The position numbers and the translations under genes are program-made. Below, piece by piece: positions 1-14,500 of a DNA stretch of 64,000 nucleotides (positions are counted from its first letter, which is position 1; each line of letters starts with the position of its first letter). The stretch is from Argopecten irradians. Its lineage: Eukaryota > Mollusca > Bivalvia > Pectinida > Pectinidae. Under the pieces are notes generated by a model. The model was not told the origin of the DNA. It did no database searches and was given only the letters and a program-made list of their open reading frames with translations. The stretch spans positions 59,365,467 to 59,429,466 of the forward strand of contig NC_091134.1 of the NCBI RefSeq assembly GCF_041381155.1, written 5' to 3'.

Positions 1-3000
1 CAAGAGAGCCTTTTAAATCCCAGGATATGAACATCCTTTCAAAGCCTTTTATAACAAATGCAAGAAGACAATACTTTTGGGATAGCTTGTTACATTGATA
101 TAGTCTATCACACCAAATATTTGAACGCGACAAGCACCAAGGTCGACCAATCGGTTTTGATTTTAACACCATTAATGTTCCATATACATCGATGTGACAA
201 CTGAAAAAAATGGTTTTCGGTTTAGCATTGTATCATGAAATTGAGATACGTTTACTGAGTTACACGAGGCTGTGGTACTTTTAGCATGATTGTATAGGTT
301 AAATAGCTTGTATATGATGAACCATGAGTTGGTAAAGAATAGGTCACAGAAACAGAAACCTCACCTATCGATGGTCGAGGTTGGGTGTTTTCTCTGACCT
401 ATTTTACACCAAAGAGAGGTTTATTCAACTTTAAAAAGACCCATGTCATTCTAAACCCAATCAAACATCACAACAATTGAACTATCCAACTATTGGATAA
501 TTGAATACTGTAAATCATTTCTTTGTTACTGTACCGGTGTGTTGACACAGATGCATGACTCTGACAATCGGCTTTACAAGATTTAACATTATGATTCCAA
601 TTACGAAATCATTGCTACAGGTGTACAACACTGTTAGCTGTTTTAAGCTGTTATGACAATTTCAGTACTAAAGCTATGTTTTCTATCCATTCGTGTTGAT
701 ACACGTCATCAAATCCAGCGTTAACTTTTTGCTTATGTAAAGAAGTGATATCTATTCCTGCCTACAGTTGCGTGTACCTTTTACGTTCAGATAACGTTGA
801 GAGTTACAATCCACTTTGTTAAACTCATCTTCATTGGATCCACATTATAAAATGTAAATTCAGTTTTGATTGGTCAATGGACGTTTTGAGAATCTTGATA
901 TAGTGGGGTTCAATCTGTTATCCTTTAATCGTTGGGCAGCGGCAATAAACATTGGACTCGAATCTTCTTATATCCCAAAGGTAAGACCGTGATATTTGTG
1001 CATACTATCTGATTTTAGTAATGATAGAATTTTAAATGTTAATTAATTCTTGATGATTCTTGATAGCAGAATTACAATGTAATATACGTAGCACTGTTGT
1101 GTTCTTTGAATTAAGGTAAAGATTATTTGAGATAATATTTTCGTTATGTTTTTGAAAAAAGGTTATATGTTGTAAATTACTATGAATGTTTTGAAATAAG
1201 ATTATCTTTTTCTTCAGTTATGTTTTAATCCATATTTTTATAACTATATGGTTAATTATTACTTTGTTTATATTCGGAAGTTATTGCCCAAAGAGTGATA
1301 GCTTATGTTATATGTGATATATATGTTTTGTATGTTGTACCTGGTCTCCTTTTATAATGTTAACAAAATCTTGACATTTTACAAATTCAGAAAAGGTCCG
1401 TTATCGTTCCTGGGAGCTTTTGTATTGTGAGTTGTGAAATATGTATCTATTCACATTATTTTTCAACTTTATAGAAATTATTTAGACTTGTAAGCGTTAG
1501 GTAAAGTTAACGTGTTTATCATAATTAGTCGATCATGAATCATAAACGTAAGGTACTAATATTATGATGTTGTTTTTACTTATTCTATGTAATATCATAA
1601 TTTTGAAATATCTGTATGATCTAAATAAAGGTTAATAGTAATTTTATTTGTGTACGTCAATCCAATACTAGTAACTCCATTATTTGATGTATTTATTTGT
1701 AAATGCAACAGCATAAAAATTTCAAGACTCAATATTCCTTTTTTATATTTCAAAGATACACCGCGTGTCACGGTGAAAGCTGTTTTAAGTTTCCACCTGT
1801 CGATGCATATCCCATTACGAACATGTCATCCAAAGGTAACATATGTGTATTTTCTGAAACTTTTGAAATCGGTGATTTTATCTTTAGTGTATTGTAGTCT
1901 GCCTAATGGAGTTGAAAGACTCGCATGGGATTTTAACTACTGTCCACTTAACAAGGCTTTAACCTTTTTTTCGATTTCTTGCATTTCTGTAATTGACCTA
2001 ATTCTATCTTTGCCAACAGAGTTCAAAGTTTTTGTAATTTGAGTATCACAATTAGTTTATCCGTCTCATAGTGGTATCTTTTTTTATAAATATTATTTGT
2101 TTATTTCATAGTGTGTTTTACTAGAACTATTTAGTCTGTGTATCCTCTTACAACATCTCCAGAGATCCTATTCAATACAACTTCCATATAAACTCGATAA
2201 CTACATTTAAACACATCATCCTGTTAACGTGATTGTGTAACAGCAAACATTTCACAGTCTAGTTCTCATGTCTGCATTTACAAATTAAAAAAAAATGCTT
2301 TAGATTTATTTTATAACAAACTTTGAAATTGATGTACATGCTTTCATGAAAACATGCATCAAATATATTCTGTAGTCTATGCGTCGCTATATCTGTAGTA
2401 CTAATGATGGGCAGCTAGAAAGCGTTGTCAATAGGTCGGTATATATCTCCAGGTACCACATATATTTAATTGAATGGCAAAATCTTGATGAACTCGTACA
2501 CAGTCGGTATGTTTTTTCGATAAAAATGAACTACATTATATGTAGCTCCAATTTGATTCACGTGACCTTGAATGAATGTCAATGTCATTCATATGAACAA
2601 ACTCATTATTCCTTCATCCCAGCATGCTACAGACCCAATATAAGGTCACAGAGGTCAAACATTAACGACTTCTTTTCAATAACTATAATACCTACATAGC
2701 TTATATTGGGCTTGTAGCATGTTGACATGAAGGGCTACCAATACCAATTCTGACCTTAATTCATAGTCACAGAGGTCAAATATTCTAAACTATTTCAACG
2801 ATTTCTTGTAAATAAAGTTTGTTCAAATTGACTATAATTCAATGTCACAGGGGGCAAATAGGCTAAAACTTTAACGAATAATGTGCACTTTACTGTATGT
2901 TGTATTGTATTAATAGCCAGATGACCGTTCAGGCCCATCGGGCCTGTTGTGTTTGTAAAAAGAAAATTTCTGTATTGTTTACTATTTCATCGATATTCGT

Positions 3001-3009
3001 TTCACTGAG
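1..3009. other. Upstream flank of broken BHMT copy; no gene seen
   Basis: AT-rich DNA without a recognisable exon. A CCAAT-like ATTGGTCAAT stands near 870, and a possible untranslated first exon ends at a good splice donor (CCCAAAG followed by GTAAGA) near 980. It has no ATG, so it cannot replace the start exon found in the second BHMT copy. From about 2590 to 2950 lies a repeat remnant, listed separately. Confidence 0.5.
2590..2950 (+). mobile_element. Remnant of hairpin-ended repeat (3' part)
   Basis: The stretch holds a diverged inverted pair (AGCATGCTACA...CCCAATATAAG near 2620 against CTTATATTGGGCTTGTAGCATG near 2700), three spaced copies of GTCACAGAGGTCAAA-like sequence, and a terminal hairpin CAGGCCCATCGGGCCTG followed by TTGT near 2930. 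That ending matches the one at 44520-44542 (CAGGCCCTCTGGGCCT then CTTGT), which places it with the hairpin-headed elements elsewhere in this window. The 5' head and microsatellite are not seen. Confidence 0.5.
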
Positions 3010-6000
3010 GTTTACTACAACGCCTTAACGATGGTGAGGCTATTATCATCGCGGAAGGATTCATGTGGGAACTGGAACGAAAAGGTTACGTCAAGTTCGG
3101 GGAGTACACACCGGAAGTAGTTCTGAATAATCCCGAAGTTTTCCGAAGTTTGCACGAAGAATATGCACATGCCGGAAGTGACGTTGTTGAAGCGTTTACG
3201 GTAAATTAAACTAATAATTCAAAAATCTGTTAAAAACTCACAATCAATATGTTTATTGAAACTTTTTTGTTAAAAGGCACAAATATATATCCCTGATAAC
3301 AAAAGCTATGGTATAATGCCTACACCACGAAGTAGTAATCAATTTGGATGGGAAAAGCTATTTCGTTAGTTGGAATGTTTCAAGACGAATTAACAAATTA
3401 GATTATACACTATATCTATTTTTTAACACAAGAGTAATTACAAGCTTATTCTTAACATATATGTGCCCTTGATAAAATTAGATCTCACAGTTACAACAAT
3501 ATAGATAGATAACATTGATCCTTTACAGAACAAAAGTGTAAAAGAAGTGCATTCATTACGTCTTTAAACTTCTTTAAAAGTATTTAGGAAACAGAAAGCG
3601 TCTGAGGGCTATTGGAATTGAAGAAGGCCTTGAAGAACTCAACAGACGTGCTCTCCGAATGGCTCGTGAGGTAGCTGACGTCACAGGGTCCCTAATGGCG
3701 GGAGATATCTCTCACACATGGTACTACCAACCGGAGGATCCTAAAGCCATGGAGGAACTACGAGCTATGTTCAAGGTTTATCTCGATGAAATATATATAT
3801 ATATATTATTGGCAGGTATTTCATATTGGAAATCTATGGAAAAAAGAAGTAATTCTAACCGTGTGGACAAAACCAATTGTCAAATTTTCAAGGCGATCTA
3901 CCCCTTTATCAAGACATACAAAACGAACACGATTATATAATATTACACAAACAGTAAAACGGGACAATGAAATAATACAAATATTACATATTGGAAATAT
4001 AGAAATATCACTACATGCTTCAAATGATGTATGTGTTTGCACGCAATCAAACTTCTGATACAGATGTCCTACAATTTATGACCATTCCAAAGGAACATCT
4101 ACATATCTACACTTGGCAAGATATGATAAATTGCCATAACGGTATCGTTTTTCAATAGGAACAAATCGAATGGGCAGTTGAGGAAAAAGCTGACTACATC
4201 ATTGGAGAGACATTCCAAGATTTTGGAGAAGCCATGATTGCCTTAGAAATGATAAAAACACATGGAAATGGTATAAATATTATCATACTAGAAAAATTAA
4301 AACATCAACATTATGCTATATACTGTATTAATTGACGTACTAATATTTAAAAGTACTGTTTGTGATGAAGTTCAAACACTACTATCTTACAAATTTTAGA
4401 AAGGTTGAAAATTATAATCAAACAAAATATCTTCTTATAAAATATTAAAACCAGACGAATAGATAAAAGCGTGCCCCAAACATATTGCCTTCATAGACAC
4501 AAGCACGAGTGCCATTCACAATGAATGCCGTATATTTGGCGCTAAATAACAAATAAAAATGATTGTCATCGGTAGGACTTCCGGCTGTGATCACACTGAC
4601 GGCCTACCAACCGGATGTCACGCTGGACGGCGTACCAATCCCCGAGGCGTGTAAACGACTGGAGGACGCCGGGCGGCCGTAGTGGGTCGTAGTGGGTCGA
4701 GCATTTACTTCATCAGCACATTCAAAATGTCGTCGCTTTGTCAATAACGTTGAGCACTTCTGATTAGCTGATATAGTGGTGAAATGATTCCATAGAAAAA
4801 AGAGAGTCCCAAAATGAATCTTGAATTATGGCATTATCTATAATACAGTTGTGATACGGAGATATAACACAAAATATGTGACAATCATGTTATTGTGCAT
4901 GGAAATGTACATTATTGTAATTTAGAAATGAAGAAAATGTTGCGTTGCGAAATATTTCTAATGTTAGAAATCGAAGGCGAACGTCACACAAAATGTGGAA
5001 CTTAACCCATTTTAGCCTTCAGGCACTCTTCCATTCCATGACATTGATGTGCGGCAAACGTGCCCTCTCAACATGGTCATACTAGATAAATGTTTATCAC
5101 TGGCGAAATATCGCTCATGACATGTTATTGATTATCTGGATGAGAACTGGTCAAAAGCAAGGGCAAAAAAGTCAGGAAGCAAAATACAAATAACCATTGA
5201 TGTCAACCTTTTAGACAACCTTATTTGAAGAAAATATAATTCGTTACATGAATGTGACTTTTGCTATTTTCTGATTGGTCTAGAACTCTCGGACAGGTCT
5301 TAACAAAATGCAATACCAACCGGAGACCAATGAACACCAATTCAGAAGTTGACATTGCAAACCTGGCACAAAGTAGACATACGCAATTCCCTGTATCTTC
5401 TGCAATTTTGACCGATCAAAACAGATCTCAAAGCTTTGTCGATCATCAGGCAACTGTAATAATATAGGTCCTAAATAAACATTACAGACGACAGTGCGAT
5501 AGGATTCGGATATAGTTTACACATGATAGATGTATGTATAGCAGATCTAGAAGTACTAAAAATACCTACTGGTGATATATCGATGATGATTTCCCTTGAT
5601 CTTTTGTTTAATGTCATTGTGCTGTCTTTTCTTCAAAAATGTTTCAGATAGCAAATCTTGTATAACAGCATCCTTTCAGATAACAAAACAATTTTTGTCA
5701 TTTTTTTAGGTTAATAGGAGGGCTTTTTAACCCTATGAAATGTGATATTTTTTTCCCTTACCTCTCTCAAGTTTAGCAATTCCTCGTATTGTTCTATTAT
5801 GAAAAGTCAATATTTGTATAATATACACCTACGTGTAGGTAGCTACTCGTAAGAGTGAAAACATTTCTAATTTTTCCTGTTTATCATATTTTATTTTCTG
5901 ATCACACACTTTAGGGTCCACTGGCAGCTATACCAGTTCCATTTCGCTGTAGAGGCAAATACAAAACCTTTCAGTCACTACTAGATGCTGATACTGGTGA

Positions 6001-6870
6001 GTATACTGTTTAACGAATCAATGTTATCCAAATACGTGCTTTTGCAATCGTTTTACATACAATTTTGTAATTCAATATGATTACGTGCATGGACGTATTG
6101 TTATATGTTAGCATCAAAATAATCCAGGACCGAGTATACATAATGTAGTATTCTTTTTGTACAGATGACTTCCAAATTCCAATGTCAATACTTTTTTCAA
6201 ATTTTTCATAAGAAGCAATTTATCAACCAGGATGTAAATATATGCGTATGGAAATGGATCAATTATTTGAAATACTCAATGGCTAACATGAATAGAATAT
6301 TTTTGAGATATAACACACAAATGTGAGTGTACTCGAAATATGAAAGTGCACTCTGATTTTTGTCTGATATTTCTCTAACAACATATACTCAAATTAATCC
6401 TTATTATTCAATTTACTTAAAATAATCTCTTCCAAAAACATTTGGCCCTTTTTTCTATGAAATTTACGTCTTTATCAGCCAATCAGAAGCGGCTTTACAA
6501 ACGGCGAAATCATCCCCTCTTTAAATTGGCATATCGAAGGAATTTTTAAGTCAATGGAAATGCTCGTTACAAGCAAAAATGATTTAGAACATGCTACACC
6601 TTGATTTTTTTAGGTGACCGCCTATACCCCGACAACCTCTCGGCCCAGCTCTGTACTCGAAGAGAAGTACGTGAGTTCGCTGTAGAGGCCAAAGCTTTGG
6701 GCGTTCAATACATTGGTTTGTGTTGTGGTAACTCTCCGGCATTCTTCCGCGAGGTGACAGACGTATACGGCAGAACAACAGGAGCCAGTGAATATACTAC
6801 AGACCACGACAAGTTTCTGTTTAAAACAGATAAAAAGATAGAGTCTCACATGTTCAATCCAGTGGAATAA
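3010..6870 (+). pseudogene. Betaine-homocysteine S-methyltransferase-like, broken tandem copy
   Basis: Exons equivalent to exons 2-7 of the intact copy at 11594-15035 lie at 3010-3200, 3581-3775, 4159-4270, 4576 to about 4688 (partial), 5915-5996 and 6614-6870. Exons 2, 3, 4, 6 and 7 keep open frames, splice sites and phases identical to the intact copy. Exon 3 differs from it at only about four of 195 bases. Exon 5 is damaged: one G is missing from a GGGG run, a 10-bp stretch (GTAGTGGGTC) is duplicated at 4679-4698, and the remaining ~66 bases with the splice donor are absent. The lost part would encode the first zinc-binding cysteine (GLNC), while the later CCG pair near 6720 is kept. Skipping exon 5 would shift the frame. 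No start exon equivalent to MATK was found upstream. AATAAA at 7032-7037 may be the old poly(A) signal. I infer a recent duplicate without enzyme activity; an assembly error in exon 5 is possible. Confidence 0.8.
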
Positions 6871-9800
6871 AACCTGTAATATATATTCGCTGTAAGAGTT
6901 GATTGCAATGCTGATCCTGCAAGATAGTGTCTGATACAGCTACACATGCTGTCCATTACTCTCGCGTACGATTATACGTTTGGTGAATCGTAGGTTTAAA
7001 ATGCCTTAAAGTGACAATGTTTTAAAAAGGCAATAAAGAACAAATTTAAAACTAAATCTTGTGAAATATCTTTCAAATTCACACAAACGCCATCGCAATA
7101 AAATAGAGTATGTTAACTGAGTGTTTATCTTATCATATACATATAGCTTTAAACACCTACATTCTGGTTAATTTCAAATTTAATTTTAAATATGAAATAA
7201 AAAAAATGAGAAGGCAGCCATTTCTAAATTATCATTTCACATAATCATTTGCTGACGTCAAGTTAGTTTTCATCTAAAAATGTAGCGATTAGTTTTGTGA
7301 TGACTTAGCCAATGAAAAGCACATCATGTCATATTACACTAGTGATACATACAAAAATATGACATGGGCGGATTAGAGACGGATTTTTTTGTTTGACGGT
7401 AAACGGTTTTTAACTAAATTGTTCACGCAAAGGAATAAAGTTTCAAAATTCAGATATGAAGAAAAATGAGAGACTTTACTCCTTTCAACTATTACGTGAA
7501 TTGGAAGCAAACAAAACAATTAAATGTTTTAATCGTGTAATAATAATGTGGTAACAAAGTTGTTGTGACGAAATTATGAGCAACAAGGATTACCTTAGGA
7601 CGACGTGACATATTTAGCACAAAAAAGGAAGGGGTGCCCGAACAAAAAAAAAGAATCAACAGTCATTACCAGCCAACTGTCCAAAGTGGGTTTCGAACTC
7701 GCTATAGAGGGTTACTTTGATACTTACAATGATTATGACAAAACATTAAATTCCTACATAATGACTAAGAAGATTCCAAAGAATATGTTTTATTTGCCAA
7801 TTCCATAGAGGACGAGATCATTCTAGACCAAACTTTGATACATTGTTCTCCTTTATTAAAAAATACCATTTCAATTAACCTACCTCTGTTTCTCTTATTG
7901 GGTTCCACTCCTCCCATCCTAGGACGGCAAGCTTACAAAGCTTGTTCCCATTGTGCCAAGTAGCGATTTAAGTGAAATGTTTCTTTCTTATTTATACAAA
8001 ATGATTTCTTAATGCGCAAGAAACGTTTGATGTTTAATTCTGACCTTTGGCTTCAATTCATTAAAATTTTATGATTGGTTGAATGGCACCGCACAATGAC
8101 AGAATTTCTAAAAAAGAAAAGTTACAAGCAGATCGTGTGTGCGTGTATAGCTCTGAAATTGATGTACATAATTGCCTGGGGAAAACAGACGAAGAAAAAA
8201 GATGTTGCAATATCAAATAGGTGTATTAGTATAGGATATATACTGTACATCCGCCAATCATAGGTTTGCGATACATTTGGGTGAATAAAGTGAATATGTT
8301 CCTCTATAGACTGTAACGTACTCCGTACATAGGCCTTACATTCTTTCTGCAACCTGTTTAATAACAAAATATTACATCATACACCTGCGTTCTCAAAACG
8401 GATCATCAAGTCTCCCTAGATCAATATGTATAATTATGTTGTTTCATTGTTTCATGGTTTATACATATTCACCATCATAAGTGATTTCGTATTCAAATCT
8501 TCTGCTGTCTCGCGAATTTCATATTTTAATCTTTAGATAAATTCAATAAAGGCTTCACACAAAACAGCCTCGTAGCGATATTAAAATTCTGTTGACATGT
8601 TTGATTCTGAAATATTTATGATATTTGCCTCTCATGACACAGTAGTACAATGGTAATTTGTTGACAGTCCATATATGTGACAGTTGAGATGTGGTTTACA
8701 GGGTCTGGGGCAGATTATATCGGTTACACTGTATGGAATCCGCGCCGGTATCAATATGTTCGGATCGTCTTCCGGCTTTATATGAAGACAACAAGGTAAC
8801 TGTATTTCATCGATTTCCATAAGTTACAGATAATAACAGTTTCAACAAGGTGTATATATGCATCTATAGATACCCTTATGATGTACATGTAACGTCCTTT
8901 ATGTTTATTTTGGCATTATTGTGGCGAAATTAGTTAATGAATACTCATGCCATGCCGATAAATATGGGGTGTCGTCAGATTTGTTAAAATCGGAAAACGA
9001 CCTTTAAAGGAAAATCTGAAGCGACAGTTTTCAAGAAATAAACATTCCGCTATTAGTGTGCCATGTACACATCCATGTACAGACGACGTTACATTTTAAT
9101 TTTTTGCCCAAAATTATGATGCATTGTCGTAGAAATATTACATATTTGGATCCATACTTTGAAATTGAGAGCAACGGTTTGGATTTTTTTAATTCGATAT
9201 TTTAAATGTTTTGAGAGCCATTTGAACTTTTAGCAGATTTCTATTTGATTGCCGAGATAATACCGTTGGGTAGCAGCAGAGTACCACTCAATTGTCTTCA
9301 TATTTCATAATACTGTACCAGTTTGCTCCTTAGTATACTTTTTATTGGCTTTTCATAGACAGCTTGTGTTTTTTCAGTTGTATGTTTTGTGTATCTGTAG
9401 CAGGACTAGACTATCTAAATCATCAGTAACATAACTTGTAGAGCATCCAGTTATTATTGAAGTGTCCAGGGATCGAACTCCAAAATGACAACTGCATGTA
9501 GCTTTTGCACTTAATTAAGGTATGATAGTATTCCCTCAACGTTTGTGGTACCTGCAAGCTGGGTAAACAAAAAGGTATGGTTATTTGGTGATAGAAATAT
9601 GTTTAGAACTTAGTTGATTTTTTCTTAAAACATCCATTTGTTTGGCTTATTTTGACAGTTTAAATGTTGTGATACATTTTTTACAGTCATACACTTTCCT
9701 GACGCAACTCATTATTTTTTCCTGGTTGTCGTTTCGCATGCATTTATTACATTTGATTTAAACAAATATGCAATACATCCAATGGATGCTGGTTAACAAA

Positions 9801-11593
9801 AACATTCTTCCAGTTAGTCGGTAACAGAACGCCGTAAGTCTGTCCTAGTACTGCAATTTACTGGTCTTTGTTAATCGCGGGGGTAGTATCATATGTCAGC
9901 ACATCGTCGAAGTTTATACTATTGGCATTATATTTGTAGATCGATATAGATGCACCATATAGCAGGTTATTTTCGTGAGTAGGCCTATATTTTCATGATT
10001 TCACGGGACATCGATTTGATAACGAAAATTAGATACGGGCCCTAAAGAAAGAGATTGAGTACCCTGAACACCAAATCCCAAACAAAATCCGAAAACTTTA
10101 ATTTTCTCAGGTTCAGTTGAACTCGCGAATATTTTGATACCAGTAAATGACCAGCTATACGGTAAGGAACTGTTATGAAAATTATAAATAGGTGACTACA
10201 GAGATAAGCGCAAGCAGTTATGAAAATCCTTTGTTGTTCTACATACAGCCCCTACAATTATTTCTACGAAACAATAGCCTTTTGCGTAACTTGATACAAA
10301 GACTCGAGAGAAGGGAATACCACGTCTGATTAGTTTGAAAGTTAAGGCTACCATCGCATCCTATCAAGCTTAGTAAAACTGACACACGGCCCAAAGATCA
10401 CAATACAGTTTTCACTCTAAAAAAAGTCTCTTTGGACTCTTTCCTAGTGGTGTGAGATTTATAAATGTAAGATAGGTAACGTATATTTACATACATTACC
10501 GATTACACAATATCTAAATAGCCGTGATCCATGTTATATATGTCATCACCAGGAACGAGTCCATGTGCTTAGACATACATGTATATACATTTAGCAAAAT
10601 AAAAAATGACGTTACAAAAATACGCCATACAAGTATTAGTTTGGCGTACTCTAAACTTAGGTTTAAGATTGGTTTTTTATGAACCTGGAGCCTGATTTCA
10701 TATCCAAATCATTGATCTTATTCTCTAAACAGTCAAAGGATTACATTGATTAAGACTTCGATTGGTAGTATTTCTCTTAACGCATTGTTTTCCAAAGTTT
10801 TCCCATAAGTAAATAGTTTTTGTGTCTCTGTTGGAGATGTTCTACAATTTGTGACAACGACCAATCACTTTAGTGCACCTGAAGTAGAAAAAATTGCCTG
10901 TTTCGAACCTATAACAAAGATTAACATTTTCTAAAATGGTATCCAAACCGGTTCATACGTTGAGCAACTTTTTATCCAAACCAGATTTATACACATATCC
11001 AAACAGCAGCATCATGTCAAAAACAGCAGCAATATAAATAGTAACATTACTTATCTAGCACATCATTAACACAACACAATGGTCGGAAAAGGATGTTAAT
11101 AGTCTATAGTTTCATAACCATTATTCGAAGAGTCACGATGCCACTCAGGATACATATAAAACATCAAAAAGTACCACTCATTCGATTAAATGGCACATGA
11201 ATTTGTATTTGTGCTTCAATATTTGAAAAGTGAACATGTTTATACGACAACTGGTCATTCTCTCTGCTCTAAAATTATCATTGCGTCAACTAGTCCTTTT
11301 AATAATCTCAAAAAAATATCTAAATCCAATATAAATCACATAATCCTTCTCGCGTCGAAATGAAACCAGAAGACGATCAAAAATACGAATACCGGCGCGG
11401 ATTCCATACAGTGGGTTAGTGAAGCATTCAGACACACGTACAAGTACACCTAGATGTGGCGCTACTAGGATTACACTAGTGTATTACAGGTCTCGAATGT
11501 CATTTCAGGTTTCTGGACACTAGATACGACACATAGCTAGCTCAAACTACGAATTGATTATAGACGGTTTGTAGACTTCAACAAACACCAAAC
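6871..11593. other. Spacer between the two BHMT copies; no gene seen
   Basis: About 4.7 kb of AT-rich spacer with only short chance ORFs. A stretch near 8709-8775 recurs in inverted orientation near 11361-11410 (about 50 bp, centred on CCGGCGCGGATTCCATACAG in one orientation). The second copy lies about 200 bp before the start codon of the intact BHMT gene, so it could be shared promoter or old repeat sequence. Nothing else was recognised. Confidence 0.5.
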
Positions 11594-14500
11594 ATGGCGA
11601 CCAAAGGTAAACAAATTAAATCCGTTGTAAATTCAGCATACTTTTGTAAAATATTAAAACATCGTAATTAGATGAAATGAAATAATTAAATCCCTGGTGC
11701 GGTAAACGATTTAAGGTGTAATACTGCGTTATTATTGTAACGAGTAAATAATATGATTAATTACGAGTATTACAAATATCAATGAACATATAACGCTAAA
11801 AAATTGTCGCAACAATTCTGCATACAGTCCTCACTAGCGCCGACAAAGATAAAACACAGTGTATATCAGTAGATATCACTATCTCAAGGCAAGACATCTG
11901 TTCCAATCTTACCCCAATGTCACACTTTGGTTTGGTCGTATTTGCTCATGTCCCAGCTATGTTATTTCGGAGCCTTTACGGCTCGCGACCTTATCATGTC
12001 ATGTTTAGAAAACTGCCCAATAATGACATTTTTTAATTCATGTTAGCATCACAGAAAAATCTACTGTGTGGTGTCTTCTCAACATTAGAAAGTTCAGACT
12101 CATATTTGTTCACAACAAAAAGAAAATAATGAACCTACCATCCTAGTCCTGGAGTTCGAGATCTTTGTGGAAGAATTGTAAGAAGGTTACTCTATGTGGT
12201 TGGATATTGCCAGATTGTCTCGGAGCGACAAGGCCTCATTTCTCCTAAACGCTTATAGCTGTTAATTGAAGAAAGCCAATACACCAAGATCAAAGAAACC
12301 AGATATCTTGACAAAAACATGATAACTATGATAAAAGGTACCGTATGTAGCATTAAGAACAGTCGTGTTTTGATAGGCATGTAGAGATGAAATACGAAAA
12401 TAGTAGGTAATGTTTAGATAGAATATGTTTGGATTGTACAGCAAATAATATATTTCAACACTTACACACAACAATACATGATTGAATTTTATTTTTTTTT
12501 TCATGATTCTGATAACTTTTCTTGGTATGACATCACGTATTGTAATTACCAGATAAGAAATATATTTTGACGACAGAGTTATCACATCAACGACTGAATT
12601 ATGAAAAAGAAACTCAAAATACTTTTATTTTATGTCATTTTCTTGAGACAATGTTTTCGTTTCACTCAGGTTTCTTACAACGCCTAAACGATGGCGAGGC
12701 TATCATTATAGCTGAAGGATTCATGTGGGAACTTGAACGGAAAGGTTATGTCAAGTTCGGGGAGTACACACCGGAAGTAGTTCTCAATAATCCCGAAGTA
12801 GTTCGGATAATGCATGAAGAATATGCTCATGCCGGAAGTGACGTTGTTGAAGCGTTTACGGTAAAAATACGAACTCGAATTTGATAATCATTCAACTTTG
12901 GTAAATCACACAATATTTATTTGAATAAATAAAACCAGATAGAATAAAATAAAACGTTATCACAAGATAGCCTTCATCAGAGATTTAAATTTCTGCCTAA
13001 ACTAAAACCAATTGTTCTACAATAATTCTTTTTCAAAGTTGATAAATATTTTTAAAATTTCTTTAAAAGTATTTAGGAAACAGAAAACGTCTGAGGGCTA
13101 TTGGTATTGAAGAAGGCCTTGAAGAACTCAACAGACGTGCTCTCCGAATGGCTCGTGAGGTAGCTGACGTCACAGGGTCCCTAATGGCGGGAGATATCTC
13201 TCACACATGGTACTACCAACCGGAGGACCCTAAAGCCATGGAGGAACTACGAGCCATGTTCAAGGTTTTTGTCTTGCAATAGTTATAAGAATATAACCAT
13301 GGATGACGTAGTTTGAAACGAAAATCTAGTAGACGTCCTTTAAGTGTAATAAGAAATTATCTTACAGACAATGAATTATTTTAAAAAACTTTAAAGTAAT
13401 ATGAACATTCAAAAATATCCCCCAAAATAACTTACCATGATGGAATCTTAGATATCATCACATTATGAAATATTCGAACATTTATCAATAGGAACAAATC
13501 GAATGGGCGGTGGATGAAAAAGCGGACTACATCATTGGAGAGACATTCCAAGATTTTGGTGAAGCAATGATCGCCTTGGAAATGATACAGAAATATGGCA
13601 ATGGTAACTAAATATTTATATTAAAACAAAAAGTTAATATTCTAGTAAAACAACAAAAAATTCAGAAAGACTCTCGTGTAAATTGGATTTCACATCGTCC
13701 TAGAGGCAACAATAACCCATTGTTTAAGCTTTATGCCACAATACATCAAGCATGAAAAGGATGACCGAAAATTTTTTTTTTTTATTAATTATTAGAATTC
13801 ATTTAATGTTTTCATTTTTTTAAAAGAAAAAACTATTTTTGAGTAAAGCTTCGGCCCAAAGAATTATCATTACAAGTACAATAAAAAAGGACATTAGAAA
13901 AATTTCAGTAGATATGGCAAAATGTGCATAAAACTATACATAACAATTTTTTACAATACAGTCGATAACAATATATAGTTGAAGTGAAATGCATGAGGAA
14001 ATCATTAAAAGAATATATAAAGATTATACAAGCAACAGCGTCCCAAATCTTATGAAATGGAGGCTGTGTTTGGCGCTAAATGACCATCATGATAGTAAGA
14101 TATTACATTCATACGTAGGACTTCCGGCTGTGATCACACTGACGGCCTACCAACCGGATGTCATGCTGGACGGCGTACCAATCCCTGAGGCGTGTAAACG
14201 ACTGGAAGACGCCGGGGCGGCCGTAGTGGGTCTCAACTGTGCACGCGGACCAAAAACTATGTTACCTTTACTGAAAGAGATCAGGAAAGTTTGTAAGGTA
14301 ATAAAAACAATTGCAAACTTAAACACGGTTTTGGAATGCAGCATTCAAAAGACAAAGTTAAATAAACCTGATAAAAAAAAAGTTTATTTGAATGGCATTC
14401 GAATGGCAAGTTTAAAAATATGTTAAAATTGTAAAGCAACTTAGCTCTTTTCAAGATACATGTAAGAACCGGCCAAAGAGGTCATTGAACAATATAAATT

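Noticed and set aside
970-986. Start exon of the broken BHMT copy
   Set aside because: CCCAAAG followed by GTAAGA resembles the donor of the intact start exon, but no ATG precedes it in frame, so it was kept only as a possible untranslated exon.
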